Shown here: positions 7,026 to 14,627 of the stretch, piece after piece
Position numbering within the stretch: the stretch's first letter is position 1
Layout of the letters: each line of letters begins with the position of its first letter
Origin: Pseudomonas ovata
Lineage (GTDB): Bacteria; Pseudomonadota; Gammaproteobacteria; Pseudomonadales; Pseudomonadaceae
DNA length: 64,000 nt
Reading direction: 5' to 3'
Assembly: GCF_003131185.1 (NCBI RefSeq)
Contig: NZ_QFFU01000021.1
Location: 1-64,000 of the forward strand
Position numbers and translations under genes: made by a program
The notes under the pieces: model-generated
What the model saw: the letters and a program-made list of their open reading frames with translations, nothing else
Told to the model about the DNA's origin: nothing
The model's database searches: none

Positions 7026-8117
7026 ATGGGAACGATCAGAGCGGAGCTTCACCAGGGCAAGGGAGTGTCATTTGCGCGGCGTATCTATCTGCCGCGCACA
7101 ATCGGGCTGGGCGTCGGTTCAGTGTGTGTGGCCACAGCGCTGTATCCGCTGCCGTCGACCCACTGGGTCTGGGCCTTGCTGGTGCTGCACGCCTTTGTCT
7201 GGCCGCACCTGGCCTGGCAATGGGCACGGCGCAGCGCCAACCCTTACCGGGCCGAACTGCGCAACATGCTCTGTGACTCGTTGGCCGGCGGCATCTGGGT
7301 GGGGCTGATGGGCATCAGCGTGCTGCCCAGCGTGGCCATTCTGGCGATGATGGCCATGCAGAACATTGCCGCCAACGGCCTGCGCCTGATGCTTCAAGGG
7401 TTGCTGGCCAATGCCTGCGGCCTGCTGTTATGCCTGTTGGTGCTGTCGCCGCCAATCCAGTTTGCCAGCACTATGCTTGAAACCTACGCCTGCCTGCCGC
7501 TGCTGGTGGTCTACCCGATCTTTATCGGCTGGATGGGCTACAAGGTCGCGCTCAAGCTCAGCGAGCACAAGCGTATCCTGCGCCAACTCAGCCGCACCGA
7601 CAGCCTGACCGGGCTGATCAACCACGGTTCATGGAAAGACCTGCTGCAACTGGAGTTCAGCAAGGTGCGCGCCGTGCATCGGCCGTGCTGCGTGGCGCTG
7701 ATTGATATCGATCACTTCAAGGCCATCAATGACGAGTATGGGCACCTGGTGGGTGACGCGGTGCTCAAGACCTTCAGCCAGACCCTGCGCGACAATATTC
7801 GCGAAACCGACCTGGCCGGCCGCTATGGTGGCGATGAGTTCTGCGTGATCCTGCCCGGCACTCACCTGTATCAGGCCGTCGATGTACTGGAACGCCTGCG
7901 CCAGGTCGTGGACGACTATTGCGATACACAGTGGCCCGGCCTCAAGGTCAGCCTGAGCATTGGCATTGCGCCGCTCGAAAGCCATATCACCGAGGCCGCG
8001 CTGTGGCTGAATGCGGCCGACAAGGCGCTGTATAGGGCCAAGAGCACCGGGCGTAACCGGGTGGTCGGCGCCTCGTGGGAGACCGATCATGAACAAAGGA
8101 TGCCGGCCAGCGCGTAG
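7026..8117 (+). CDS. MASE2-GGDEF diguanylate cyclase
   Basis: 363 residues. The N-terminal half has about six membrane segments and resembles the MASE2 sensor of AdrA/DgcC-type cyclases. The C-terminal GGDEF domain has an intact GGDEF signature at residues 268-272 and an RxxD inhibitory site (R259-E-T-D262) five residues before it. It should therefore make cyclic di-GMP from two GTP and be feedback-inhibited by product. It sits at the inner membrane; the signal sensed by MASE2 is unknown. It converges on the next gene with a 3-base gap and stands next to several chemoreceptors, but no operon partner is evident. Confidence 0.92.
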   Translation: MGTIRAELHQGKGVSFARRIYLPRTIGLGVGSVCVATALYPLPSTHWVWALLVLHAFVWPHLAWQWARRSANPYRAELRNMLCDSLAGGIWVGLMGISVLPSVAILAMMAMQNIAANGLRLMLQGLLANACGLLLCLLVLSPPIQFASTMLETYACLPLLVVYPIFIGWMGYKVALKLSEHKRILRQLSRTDSLTGLINHGSWKDLLQLEFSKVRAVHRPCCVALIDIDHFKAINDEYGHLVGDAVLKTFSQTLRDNIRETDLAGRYGGDEFCVILPGTHLYQAVDVLERLRQVVDDYCDTQWPGLKVSLSIGIAPLESHITEAALWLNAADKALYRAKSTGRNRVVGASWETDHEQRMPASA

Positions 8118-8120
8118 GGC

Positions 8121-8837
8121 CTATTGCGCCTGGCGTTGCGCCAATTGCGCGGCCACCTTTCGAACCAGCTTTTTCGGCCCGATGGTTTCAAGCAGCAGCC
8201 AGATCGGCTGGTCGAGGTTCAACTGGCCGTAGAGTGCCTCTTCATGGTCCAGGTGGCTTTGCTGTGCCGCGCGGTAGTCGGCCGGGTAGACGCTGCGTTC
8301 GATCGGCAGCAAGGCGTCATGATGTTCCAGCAGGCCGCTGAACAGGATGCGCCGCTCGACACTGCCGCGGGTGGTCTCGATCAGGCGCGCAAAGAAGGCG
8401 CCGTCACGCTGGTGCAGGGCCAGCAAGGCCACGTAGCGCTCCACCAGCACGAACGGCGCATGCTTGTCGTAGATCATCCAGCACAGGCGCTCGCGACTGG
8501 CCGTGCGGTACGGGTTCAGGGTGGCGCTGCGGCGGTTGTGATAGGCCAGCGCATAGACCAGGGCCTTTTCCGCCTGGGCGCGGCGCTCGGTCACGCCCAG
8601 GGCGGTCACTTCATCGAGCAGGGGGGCCTGGCGGCCGAGCCGTTCAAGCTGGCGCCCCAGCAACACGAAAATACCCTTGGGGCCCAGCAGCCGATCATGC
8701 AACGTGCCCAGCTTTGCCGGCGACAGTTTTGCCTGGCGTTGCCACACCGTGCGAAACGCCACAAGGCAGTCATCGTCGCCAGGCACCTCCTCCGGCTGTG
8801 TGGCGATCGTTGCATAGTATTCAAGACTTCTTGCCAT
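8121..8837 (-). CDS. Conserved-looking cytoplasmic protein, unknown
   Basis: 238 residues, with AAGGAG seven bases before the ATG. No signal peptide or membrane segment. The protein looks all-helical and rich in Arg, His and Leu, with paired charged helices, for example RRAQAEKALVYALAYHNRRS and RYVALLALHQRDGAFFARL. I do not recognise the family. Its promoter region faces the small LuxR-type regulator gene that lies upstream on the same strand (9124-9327), about 290 bases away. Confidence 0.7.
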   Translation of the reverse strand: MARSLEYYATIATQPEEVPGDDDCLVAFRTVWQRQAKLSPAKLGTLHDRLLGPKGIFVLLGRQLERLGRQAPLLDEVTALGVTERRAQAEKALVYALAYHNRRSATLNPYRTASRERLCWMIYDKHAPFVLVERYVALLALHQRDGAFFARLIETTRGSVERRILFSGLLEHHDALLPIERSVYPADYRAAQQSHLDHEEALYGQLNLDQPIWLLLETIGPKKLVRKVAAQLAQRQAQ

Positions 8838-9123
8838 GGAAAAACTCCTTGTCAGAAAAATTAAAGTTCACGACACCTTGGCGCGCGGCGTCCCTGAACA
8901 CCGGAAAAAGCCTGTCGGCATCGCGACTTTCTTTGTGTTAACGCTGAGCAATGCCCTCTCATCCATCGCACTGTCGTGCCCGGACGCGGACATCCTTGCT
9001 GACTGTTATTTATTGCACCGCCACACACTCACCGAGCGACCTTACATAAGCCGCATCCACACATCGGCAACAGGCGCATTATGTCGTTATTGAGCCACCG
9101 TACAATCCGACAGATGTAGGGGG

Positions 9124-9327
9124 TCAAACAAACGGCGGCATCAACATATCGCGCATGTATTGGGCGAGCAGTTGCGCACGCGTTTTGACCTGACTCTTTC
9201 GCAACAGCGACGACACATGATCACGCACTGTATAGCCGCTGATCCTGAGCTGTTCAGCGATTTCCTTGTTGGTCCTGCCCTGCAGCAGCAACCCCAGCAC
9301 CTGCCGCTCCCGGCTTGTCACACACAT
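9124..9327 (-). CDS. LuxR/GerE-type HTH mini-regulator
   Basis: 67 residues consisting almost only of a LuxR-type helix-turn-helix: SRERQVLGLLLQGRTNKEIA, then AEQLRISGYTVRDHVSSLLRK. It has no receiver or autoinducer-binding domain, and nothing upstream in frame supplies one. A purine-rich AGGGG lies about 8 bases before the ATG. Single-domain GerE proteins exist in pseudomonads and bind DNA on their own. It is followed downstream on the same strand by the unknown gene at 8121-8837, which it may control; that link is inference. Confidence 0.8.
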   Translation of the reverse strand: MCVTSRERQVLGLLLQGRTNKEIAEQLRISGYTVRDHVSSLLRKSQVKTRAQLLAQYMRDMLMPPFV

Positions 9328-9721
9328 GATGTTTCCCCTGATAACTGCAACATCATCGACTTAACATGTAGGAGTTTTCCCTACACTTGCTATTTATGGC
9401 TTTCAATTATCTGGCGCACGGCACCGACGATAAATCGAGCACTCCCTCCCCTGAGCACTTGCCGTTATTCACTGCGCACATTCTTCACGCCAGACGAATC
9501 CACGCGCTGATTATTTATCAACTCGGACAATTCCTACATACAACTCGGACTTCTCTTAACACTTCAATATCCGAATTCCGAACAAGCGCCCTTGATGCAC
9601 GCTAAGTGCATGTATTTAATAGGCCATTGACTTTTCACGCGTTAATAAGGCGCTGGGCGCAAGATAAACTTGCGCCCATGAAATTACAATCCACTGTTAC
9701 ATTTGGATCCATTGCGTCCGG
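9328..9721. other. Gene-free spacer with short hairpin
   Basis: AT-richer than its surroundings. It contains a perfect 9-base inverted repeat GGGCGCAAG/CTTGCGCCC at 9655-9663 and 9669-9677 with a 5-base loop and no T run. No coding signal is convincing on either strand. Confidence 0.4.
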
Positions 9722-9871
9722 TCACGAAGGCGCCGCGAACCGCTCCCTGGCACCGGCCTTGATCTGCTCAGGATCGAGGTCCTGCACGCGGGTAGCGATG
9801 AACCGCAGGTTGCCGAACGGATCACGCAGCGTGCCGCAACGGTCGCCATGGAACGGCTCGGTGACCGGATT
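9722..9871 (-). pseudogene. C-terminal remnant of a VOC/PhnB-like gene
   Basis: Read on the minus strand, 49 codons give NPVTEPFHGDRCGTLRDPFG and then NLRFIATRVQDLDPEQIKAG before a stop. This is the typical end of PhnB/glyoxalase-superfamily (VOC) proteins, where GDRxGxxxDPFG leads to the last metal-ligand strand. The first two thirds of such a gene are absent. The fragment begins immediately after the stop codon of the SnoaL-like gene and is in the same frame with it, as if a deletion had joined the two genes. Confidence 0.75.
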
Positions 9872-10363
9872 TCAGTGGCGCCGGCCTTGATGGCCCGCCT
9901 CCAGGGGCCGATGCTCGTCAGGCTGCAGGTCCAGCAGCGCCTTGCTGCTGATCATGTCGAAAGGCGCCGAAAAGTGCTCGTGGATGATCCTCCAGCCGGC
10001 GTCGGTCAGCCGGTAGCCGGCGCTGCCGCGCATCCAGCAGCCTTGCGGGTGGTCCTTGTCGCCCTCGATGCCACACCGGTTCAACCAATGGGCAAAAGCG
10101 GTCTCGCCTTCACCGTGAACCACCAGGTCGTGCTGTTCGAACACCATGGCGCCCGGGCACATGTCCAGGCAGGCCGCCCAGTGCTGGCGATAGGCGTCAA
10201 GCCCCTTGAATTGCAGTTGGTTGATCGCGTCGAAGGCGATCACATCGCTGTGGTAACAGGCCATGATCGCGTCCGTATCCCGTTCACGGACGGCCTCGGA
10301 CCAGCGCTTGAGCAGTGCGCTGATCTGCCCGGCAATGGCGCTGTCATTGCGTTGAGTGTTCAT
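9872..10363 (-). CDS. SnoaL-like / nuclear transport factor 2-fold protein
   Basis: 163 residues from the ATG at 10363, which has AGGAG 8 bases upstream; a longer frame exists but lacks this site. The pattern is that of SnoaL-like cone-fold proteins: helical start with ALLKRWSEAVRERDTDAIMACYHSDVI, later GLDAYRQHW, and a C-terminal strand GWRIIHEHFSAPFD. Such proteins are often small-molecule isomerases or hydrolases or have unknown roles. The last residues (about EAGHQGRRH) may not be native, because the gene is fused to a VOC remnant just behind its stop. It follows the MFS transporter on the same strand with a 112-base gap. Confidence 0.8.
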   Translation of the reverse strand: MNTQRNDSAIAGQISALLKRWSEAVRERDTDAIMACYHSDVIAFDAINQLQFKGLDAYRQHWAACLDMCPGAMVFEQHDLVVHGEGETAFAHWLNRCGIEGDKDHPQGCWMRGSAGYRLTDAGWRIIHEHFSAPFDMISSKALLDLQPDEHRPLEAGHQGRRH

Positions 10364-10475
10364 GGAAAAGCTCCTGCCGATACTCGGCTCGGTTGCAGGT
10401 CCATAAAGCGTAGTTCGCCTGCCCTCGCCCAGGACGGCCGGCCATCCGGCGACGGTCATGGGCGCATGTCATGGG

Positions 10476-11795
10476 TCAGGCCGTGTGCGTCTCGATGGCC
10501 AGCGGCTGCCGGGCGCCGAACACCGCCGCCGCCAGCATTCCGACCAGTCCCATCACCAGGCAGTACCCCACCGCCACCCATGGGCTCCAGGGCATCAGGC
10601 CGATCAACAGCAGCGGCGTCAGGCTGGCCCACAGCGCGTAGGCAATGTTGTAGGTGAACGAAATGCCCGAGACCCTGATACGCGCCGGAAACAACCCCAC
10701 CATCACTGACGGTACGACCCCGACGATGCCGCAGCCCAGACCGGCCAGGGCATAGGCAAGACCGGGTGTCAGCCACTGCCACTGTTCGATCAGACTGGCA
10801 TACAGCAGGCCGATGCCCAGCGGCAACAGCAGGCTGTAGAGCCCGACACAGCGCCAGGCGCCCAGGCGGTCGACCAGCAGGCCGGCCAGCACGCAGCCGA
10901 TGTTCAGGAACACGATGCCCAGCGCACTGAGGGCAAAAGTGTGGCTGGCGCTGAAGCCGAAGCGTTGTTGCATGACCGTCGGGGTGATGACCACCAGCAC
11001 CACCACCGCCGAGGTCAGCACGCAGGTCAGCAAGGCCGCCGGCAGCAGTGCCTGGCGGTGCTCGCGCAGCACCTGGCCCAAAGGCAGGCGCGGCAGGCCC
11101 TTGATGTCCTGACGCTGGGCGTGCAGGGCCATGAACACCGGGGTTTCACTCAGCCAGCGGCGCAGCCAGACCCCCACCACGCCAAACACACCGCCCAGCA
11201 GGAACGGAATGCGCCAGGCGTAATCAAGGATTTCGGCCGGGGTGTAGACCCTCGCCAGCCAGGTGGCGGTCAGGGCCCCGAGCAGGTAGCCGAAGGTCAG
11301 GCCGGCCTGCAGCACACCCAGCGCATAGCCGCGATGGCCTTGGGGGGCGTGTTCGGCCACGAAGACCCAGGCGCTGGGCACCTCGCCGCCCACCGCCGCG
11401 CCCTGCAGGATGCGCAGCCCCAGCAGCAGCAAGGGCGCCCAGTAGCCGATCTGCGCGTAGGTCGGCATCAGGCCGATCAGCAAACAGGGCAAGGCCATCA
11501 TCAGGATGCTCAGGCTGAACACGCGCTTGCGCCCCAGCCGGTCGGCAAAGTGCGCCATCAGGATGCCGCCCAGCGGCCTGGCCAGGTAACCGGTGACGAA
11601 GATGCCGAAGCTTTGCAGCAAGCGCAGCCACTCGGGCATTTCCGGCGGGAAGAACAGCTGGCTCAGGGTCAGGGCAAAGAAGACGAAGATGATGAAATCG
11701 TAGATTTCCAGGGCGCCACCCAGCGCCGCCAGACCCAGGGTCCGGTAATCGGCGCGGGAAAACGGTTGGGGACGTGGTCGTGCAATGGCCGTCAT
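10476..11795 (-). CDS. MFS transporter, metabolite:H+ symporter type
   Basis: 439 residues with about 12 membrane segments. The loop 2-3 motif GYLARPLGGILMAHFADRLG followed by RKRVF and the start ALGGALEIYDFIIFVFF are typical of the MHS subfamily (ProP, ShiA, KgtP). It should move an organic acid, betaine-like solute or related compound into the cell with protons; the substrate cannot be read from the sequence. The start is the ATG at 11795; the ribosome binding site there is weak. The SnoaL-like gene lies downstream on the same strand. Confidence 0.88.
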   Translation of the reverse strand: MTAIARPRPQPFSRADYRTLGLAALGGALEIYDFIIFVFFALTLSQLFFPPEMPEWLRLLQSFGIFVTGYLARPLGGILMAHFADRLGRKRVFSLSILMMALPCLLIGLMPTYAQIGYWAPLLLLGLRILQGAAVGGEVPSAWVFVAEHAPQGHRGYALGVLQAGLTFGYLLGALTATWLARVYTPAEILDYAWRIPFLLGGVFGVVGVWLRRWLSETPVFMALHAQRQDIKGLPRLPLGQVLREHRQALLPAALLTCVLTSAVVVLVVITPTVMQQRFGFSASHTFALSALGIVFLNIGCVLAGLLVDRLGAWRCVGLYSLLLPLGIGLLYASLIEQWQWLTPGLAYALAGLGCGIVGVVPSVMVGLFPARIRVSGISFTYNIAYALWASLTPLLLIGLMPWSPWVAVGYCLVMGLVGMLAAAVFGARQPLAIETHTA

Positions 11796-12280
11796 TGGGT
11801 ACCCCGAAACATGACAGTAAAAGCGCCTGGCGCTCGCGAGGCGCGAAGAATAGCAAAGCTGCCCTGCCCTACCACCTTCACCTTGCGGCAAAACCGATTA
11901 AAAAAACGCACCACAAAAGGGCGAAAGGTATCTATTTCCCCACAAGAATATTTTTTGCAGTCCTGAAAGCGACATCGACTGACGATTACCGGACGCGACC
12001 GGCATCGCACATGCCCGCTTTCAAGGCGCTCGCCAAAAACCCGCACCATAAATGAACATGCCTGCGCATGGCTTTCAGATAAACGCAATCGGGCGCACTT
12101 CGTGTGCAACCTTGACCGTAACCACCGGATTGAACCCGACGAACGGTCAAGAGCCCGCGTTTACGGCTGTGCGCGACCACTCATGAGTCATCACATAACC
12201 GCAATCCTTTTGACACAAAGCGTCTGGCGCGGAGTTTGCGTAGTGATGGCTATCTGATGTTTGGCTGAAAAGGAATCGGC
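11796..12280. other. Divergent gene-free spacer
   Basis: The stretch lies between the MFS and chemoreceptor starts and must contain both promoters. An AT-rich part lies at 11893-11965. A perfect 9-base inverted repeat, CTTGACCGT at 12111-12119 and ACGGTCAAG at 12143-12151, is spaced by 23 bases and could be an operator or nothing. No small gene is convincing. Confidence 0.35.
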
Positions 12281-14428
12281 ATGACCCTGCACAGTGAATC
12301 CATGCACCTCTCTCCTGCTGAACACCATTGGCTGCCCTGGCTGGGCAAAAACGGCAAGCTGGCCCTGGGCCGCTCGTGCCGCCTCAACCGTGCGTTGTAC
12401 CCGGTGATGGAGCGTACGTTCGAATCCATCGCCGACACGCGCGTGCGCCTGCTGCAACACTGGGCGCAGGAATACTGGGATCACCTTGTGGAACTGGGCG
12501 CACAACTGGGTGGCCCGGCACTGGAACGCCTCGATGCCGGCCTGCTGCAGGCCAAGCTCAGCCAGGCGCGGGACTTTTCCGAATTGTTTGTCGTCGACCC
12601 GCACGGCACGGTGCTGTGTTCGACCTGGAGCGGGCGCAACAGCCGCCATGAACAGGACGAAGCGCTGGCCTGCGGTCTGCGCCAGCCGTTTCTGCATGGC
12701 CCGTACACCGATTCGCTGACCCTGAAGATCGGCCCGTCGTCGTCGCGCTTTCATGATGAAGTGACATTGATGTTCTATCAGCCGCTGCTGCGTGATGGCC
12801 GCGTGCTGGGCTGCCTGTGCGGCCGGGTGCCCAATGACGTGCTGGGTGACCTGATCCAGCGCGAGGCCGGGCATGTGTACCCCGAGTCCGGCGACAACTA
12901 CCTGTTCATGGCCAAGGCGGTGTTCGAGCCGGGCATCGCGCCGGGTACGGCGCTGTCGCGCAGCCGCTTCGAAGACAGCACCTTTACCCACGGCGACAAC
13001 CTCAAGAGCGGTGTGCGCACCGACTGGGGCACGGTGCGGGTCAGCCAGCACACTGAACTGGAACTGCGCTTCATCGACCCGGCCACCGGCCAGTTGCACC
13101 CCGGCGTGCGCGAAACCATTCGCATCGGCTCGAACCTGTTCGTCACCTACCCAGGTTACGCCGATTACCGGCACATTCCGGTGATCGGCAAGGGCGTGAC
13201 GTTCCAGTTGCCCGGCTCGCCGGACCGCTGGGGCATGATGTGCGAGGCGGACCTTGAGGAAGTCTATCGGCGCCGCTCGCTCAGCTACGGGCTGATGAAG
13301 CCGTATCTGGCCACGCTGGGCGGATTGTTCGCCTTCAATTATGGCTTGCACCACTACAGCGGATTGAGCCCCTGGCTGATTGATGGCCTGCAAGTGTTGG
13401 CCATGGTGGCCACGGCGTGGTTGTTCTGCGCCTTGGGCCCCAGGCGCCTGGCCGGACGCCTGGGCGACATGACCGAGGTGATCCGCACCATCGCCGAAGG
13501 CGAAGGCAACCTGCGCCAGCGCCTGGACACCTCGCGCATGGCCAACGATGAAACCGGCGACATGGGCCGCTGGATCAACAGTTTTATCGACCGCCTCGAT
13601 GCCGTGGTCGGCCAGGTGATCCAGGCGTCACACAGCATGGGCAAGACCAATGCGCAGATGCTCGGCAGCAGCCAGCAGGCCAGCCACACCTCGGTCGAGG
13701 TCACCGAGGCCGTCAACCGCATGATGCGCATCGTCGAGGGGCAACTGGGAGAGATTCAGCAGGCCTCGATGACGGCCGAACAGACCCGGCTGGCCATGGA
13801 CGATGTGGTGCGCCGCGCCCGCGAGCAGTTCGAGGCCGCGCGGGTGGGCACCCAGTCGATTCGCGATGTGGTCGAACGTTCGGCCGCCAGCGTGCAGTCG
13901 CTGGATGCGCGCATGGGCCAGATCGGTACGATCATCAGCCTGATCACCAATATCACCAACCAGACCAACCTGCTGGCGCTCAATGCCGCCATCGAGGCGG
14001 CACGGGCCGGTGAGCATGGCCGGGGCTTTGCGGTGGTGGCCGATGAAGTGCGCTCGCTGGCCGTGCGCACCGCCGGTGCCGCCGACGAGATCCGCCAGAT
14101 GGTCGAAGGCCTGCAAAGCGAGACCCGCGAGGCGGTGGCGTTCATGGAAAGCGGTGTGCAGGACGTCGACAATCACTTGCGCACCAGCGTCGATGCCTCC
14201 ACTGAAAACGCCCAGTTGCATGAAGAGGTGGAAAGCATGATCACCATCATTCAGCAACTGAGCGAACGCAGCATGGATTACGGCAAGACCATCGAACGGG
14301 TCGACCTGGCCAGCGGCGAAATGCGCCAGACCGTGAACGGCCTGCAGAACAGCGCCGAGATCGTACGCCTGAACGCCAATAAACTGCAGAAACTGGTGGG
14401 GCAGTTCGAGGTGAGCAAGGTAGGCTGA
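12281..14428 (+). CDS. Methyl-accepting chemotaxis protein, N-terminal sensor before membrane hairpin
   Basis: 715 residues. There is no N-terminal membrane segment; residues 1-340 form a large sensor region with PDC/cache-like strands (for example LFVVDPHGTVLCSTW and LFVTYPGYADY). A single hydrophobic region at about 345-385 follows, long enough for two segments, then HAMP (about 388-440, RRLAGRLGDM) and the MCP signalling domain with the tip AIEAARAGEHGRGFAVVADE. If the hydrophobic region is a hairpin, the sensor would be cytoplasmic; if it crosses once, the sensor would have to be exported without a signal. The ligand is unknown. It converges on a second receptor gene. Confidence 0.88.
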   Translation: MTLHSESMHLSPAEHHWLPWLGKNGKLALGRSCRLNRALYPVMERTFESIADTRVRLLQHWAQEYWDHLVELGAQLGGPALERLDAGLLQAKLSQARDFSELFVVDPHGTVLCSTWSGRNSRHEQDEALACGLRQPFLHGPYTDSLTLKIGPSSSRFHDEVTLMFYQPLLRDGRVLGCLCGRVPNDVLGDLIQREAGHVYPESGDNYLFMAKAVFEPGIAPGTALSRSRFEDSTFTHGDNLKSGVRTDWGTVRVSQHTELELRFIDPATGQLHPGVRETIRIGSNLFVTYPGYADYRHIPVIGKGVTFQLPGSPDRWGMMCEADLEEVYRRRSLSYGLMKPYLATLGGLFAFNYGLHHYSGLSPWLIDGLQVLAMVATAWLFCALGPRRLAGRLGDMTEVIRTIAEGEGNLRQRLDTSRMANDETGDMGRWINSFIDRLDAVVGQVIQASHSMGKTNAQMLGSSQQASHTSVEVTEAVNRMMRIVEGQLGEIQQASMTAEQTRLAMDDVVRRAREQFEAARVGTQSIRDVVERSAASVQSLDARMGQIGTIISLITNITNQTNLLALNAAIEAARAGEHGRGFAVVADEVRSLAVRTAGAADEIRQMVEGLQSETREAVAFMESGVQDVDNHLRTSVDASTENAQLHEEVESMITIIQQLSERSMDYGKTIERVDLASGEMRQTVNGLQNSAEIVRLNANKLQKLVGQFEVSKVG

Positions 14429-14477
14429 GTGACACAGCGCAAGGCGGCACGCTGCCGCACAGCAAACATGGGGTCCG

Positions 14478-14600
14478 GCAGGAGCGCGCTTGCCGGAATG
14501 CCGAGCCACCGCGACCGAGTGCGTAGCGCTCGCAAAATCTCGGAAACGCTGCAACGTTACGACTGCTAGTGCAGCCGGTCGCCGGCAAGCGGGCTCCTAC
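14478..14600. repeat. Composite REP element (REPIN) a
   Basis: Imperfect inverted arms (GCAGGAGCGCGCTTGCCGG at the left, GCCGGCAAGCGGGCTCCTAC at the right) enclose the internal strings GTGCGTAGCGCTCGCAAAAT and ACGACTGCTAGTGCAGCCGG, which recur in the other three elements. It lies between two convergent chemoreceptor genes, where it may also block read-through. It is the most degenerate of the four. Confidence 0.8.
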
Positions 14601-14627
14601 CCCCGCGCCATGTGCGGTCGCGTTGTG

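Noticed and set aside
12111..12151. Inverted repeat CTTGACCGT/ACGGTCAAG as an operator, and its partial match near 29943
   Set aside because: The arms are 23 bases apart, and the shared 14-base string is within what chance gives in 64 kb of biased sequence.
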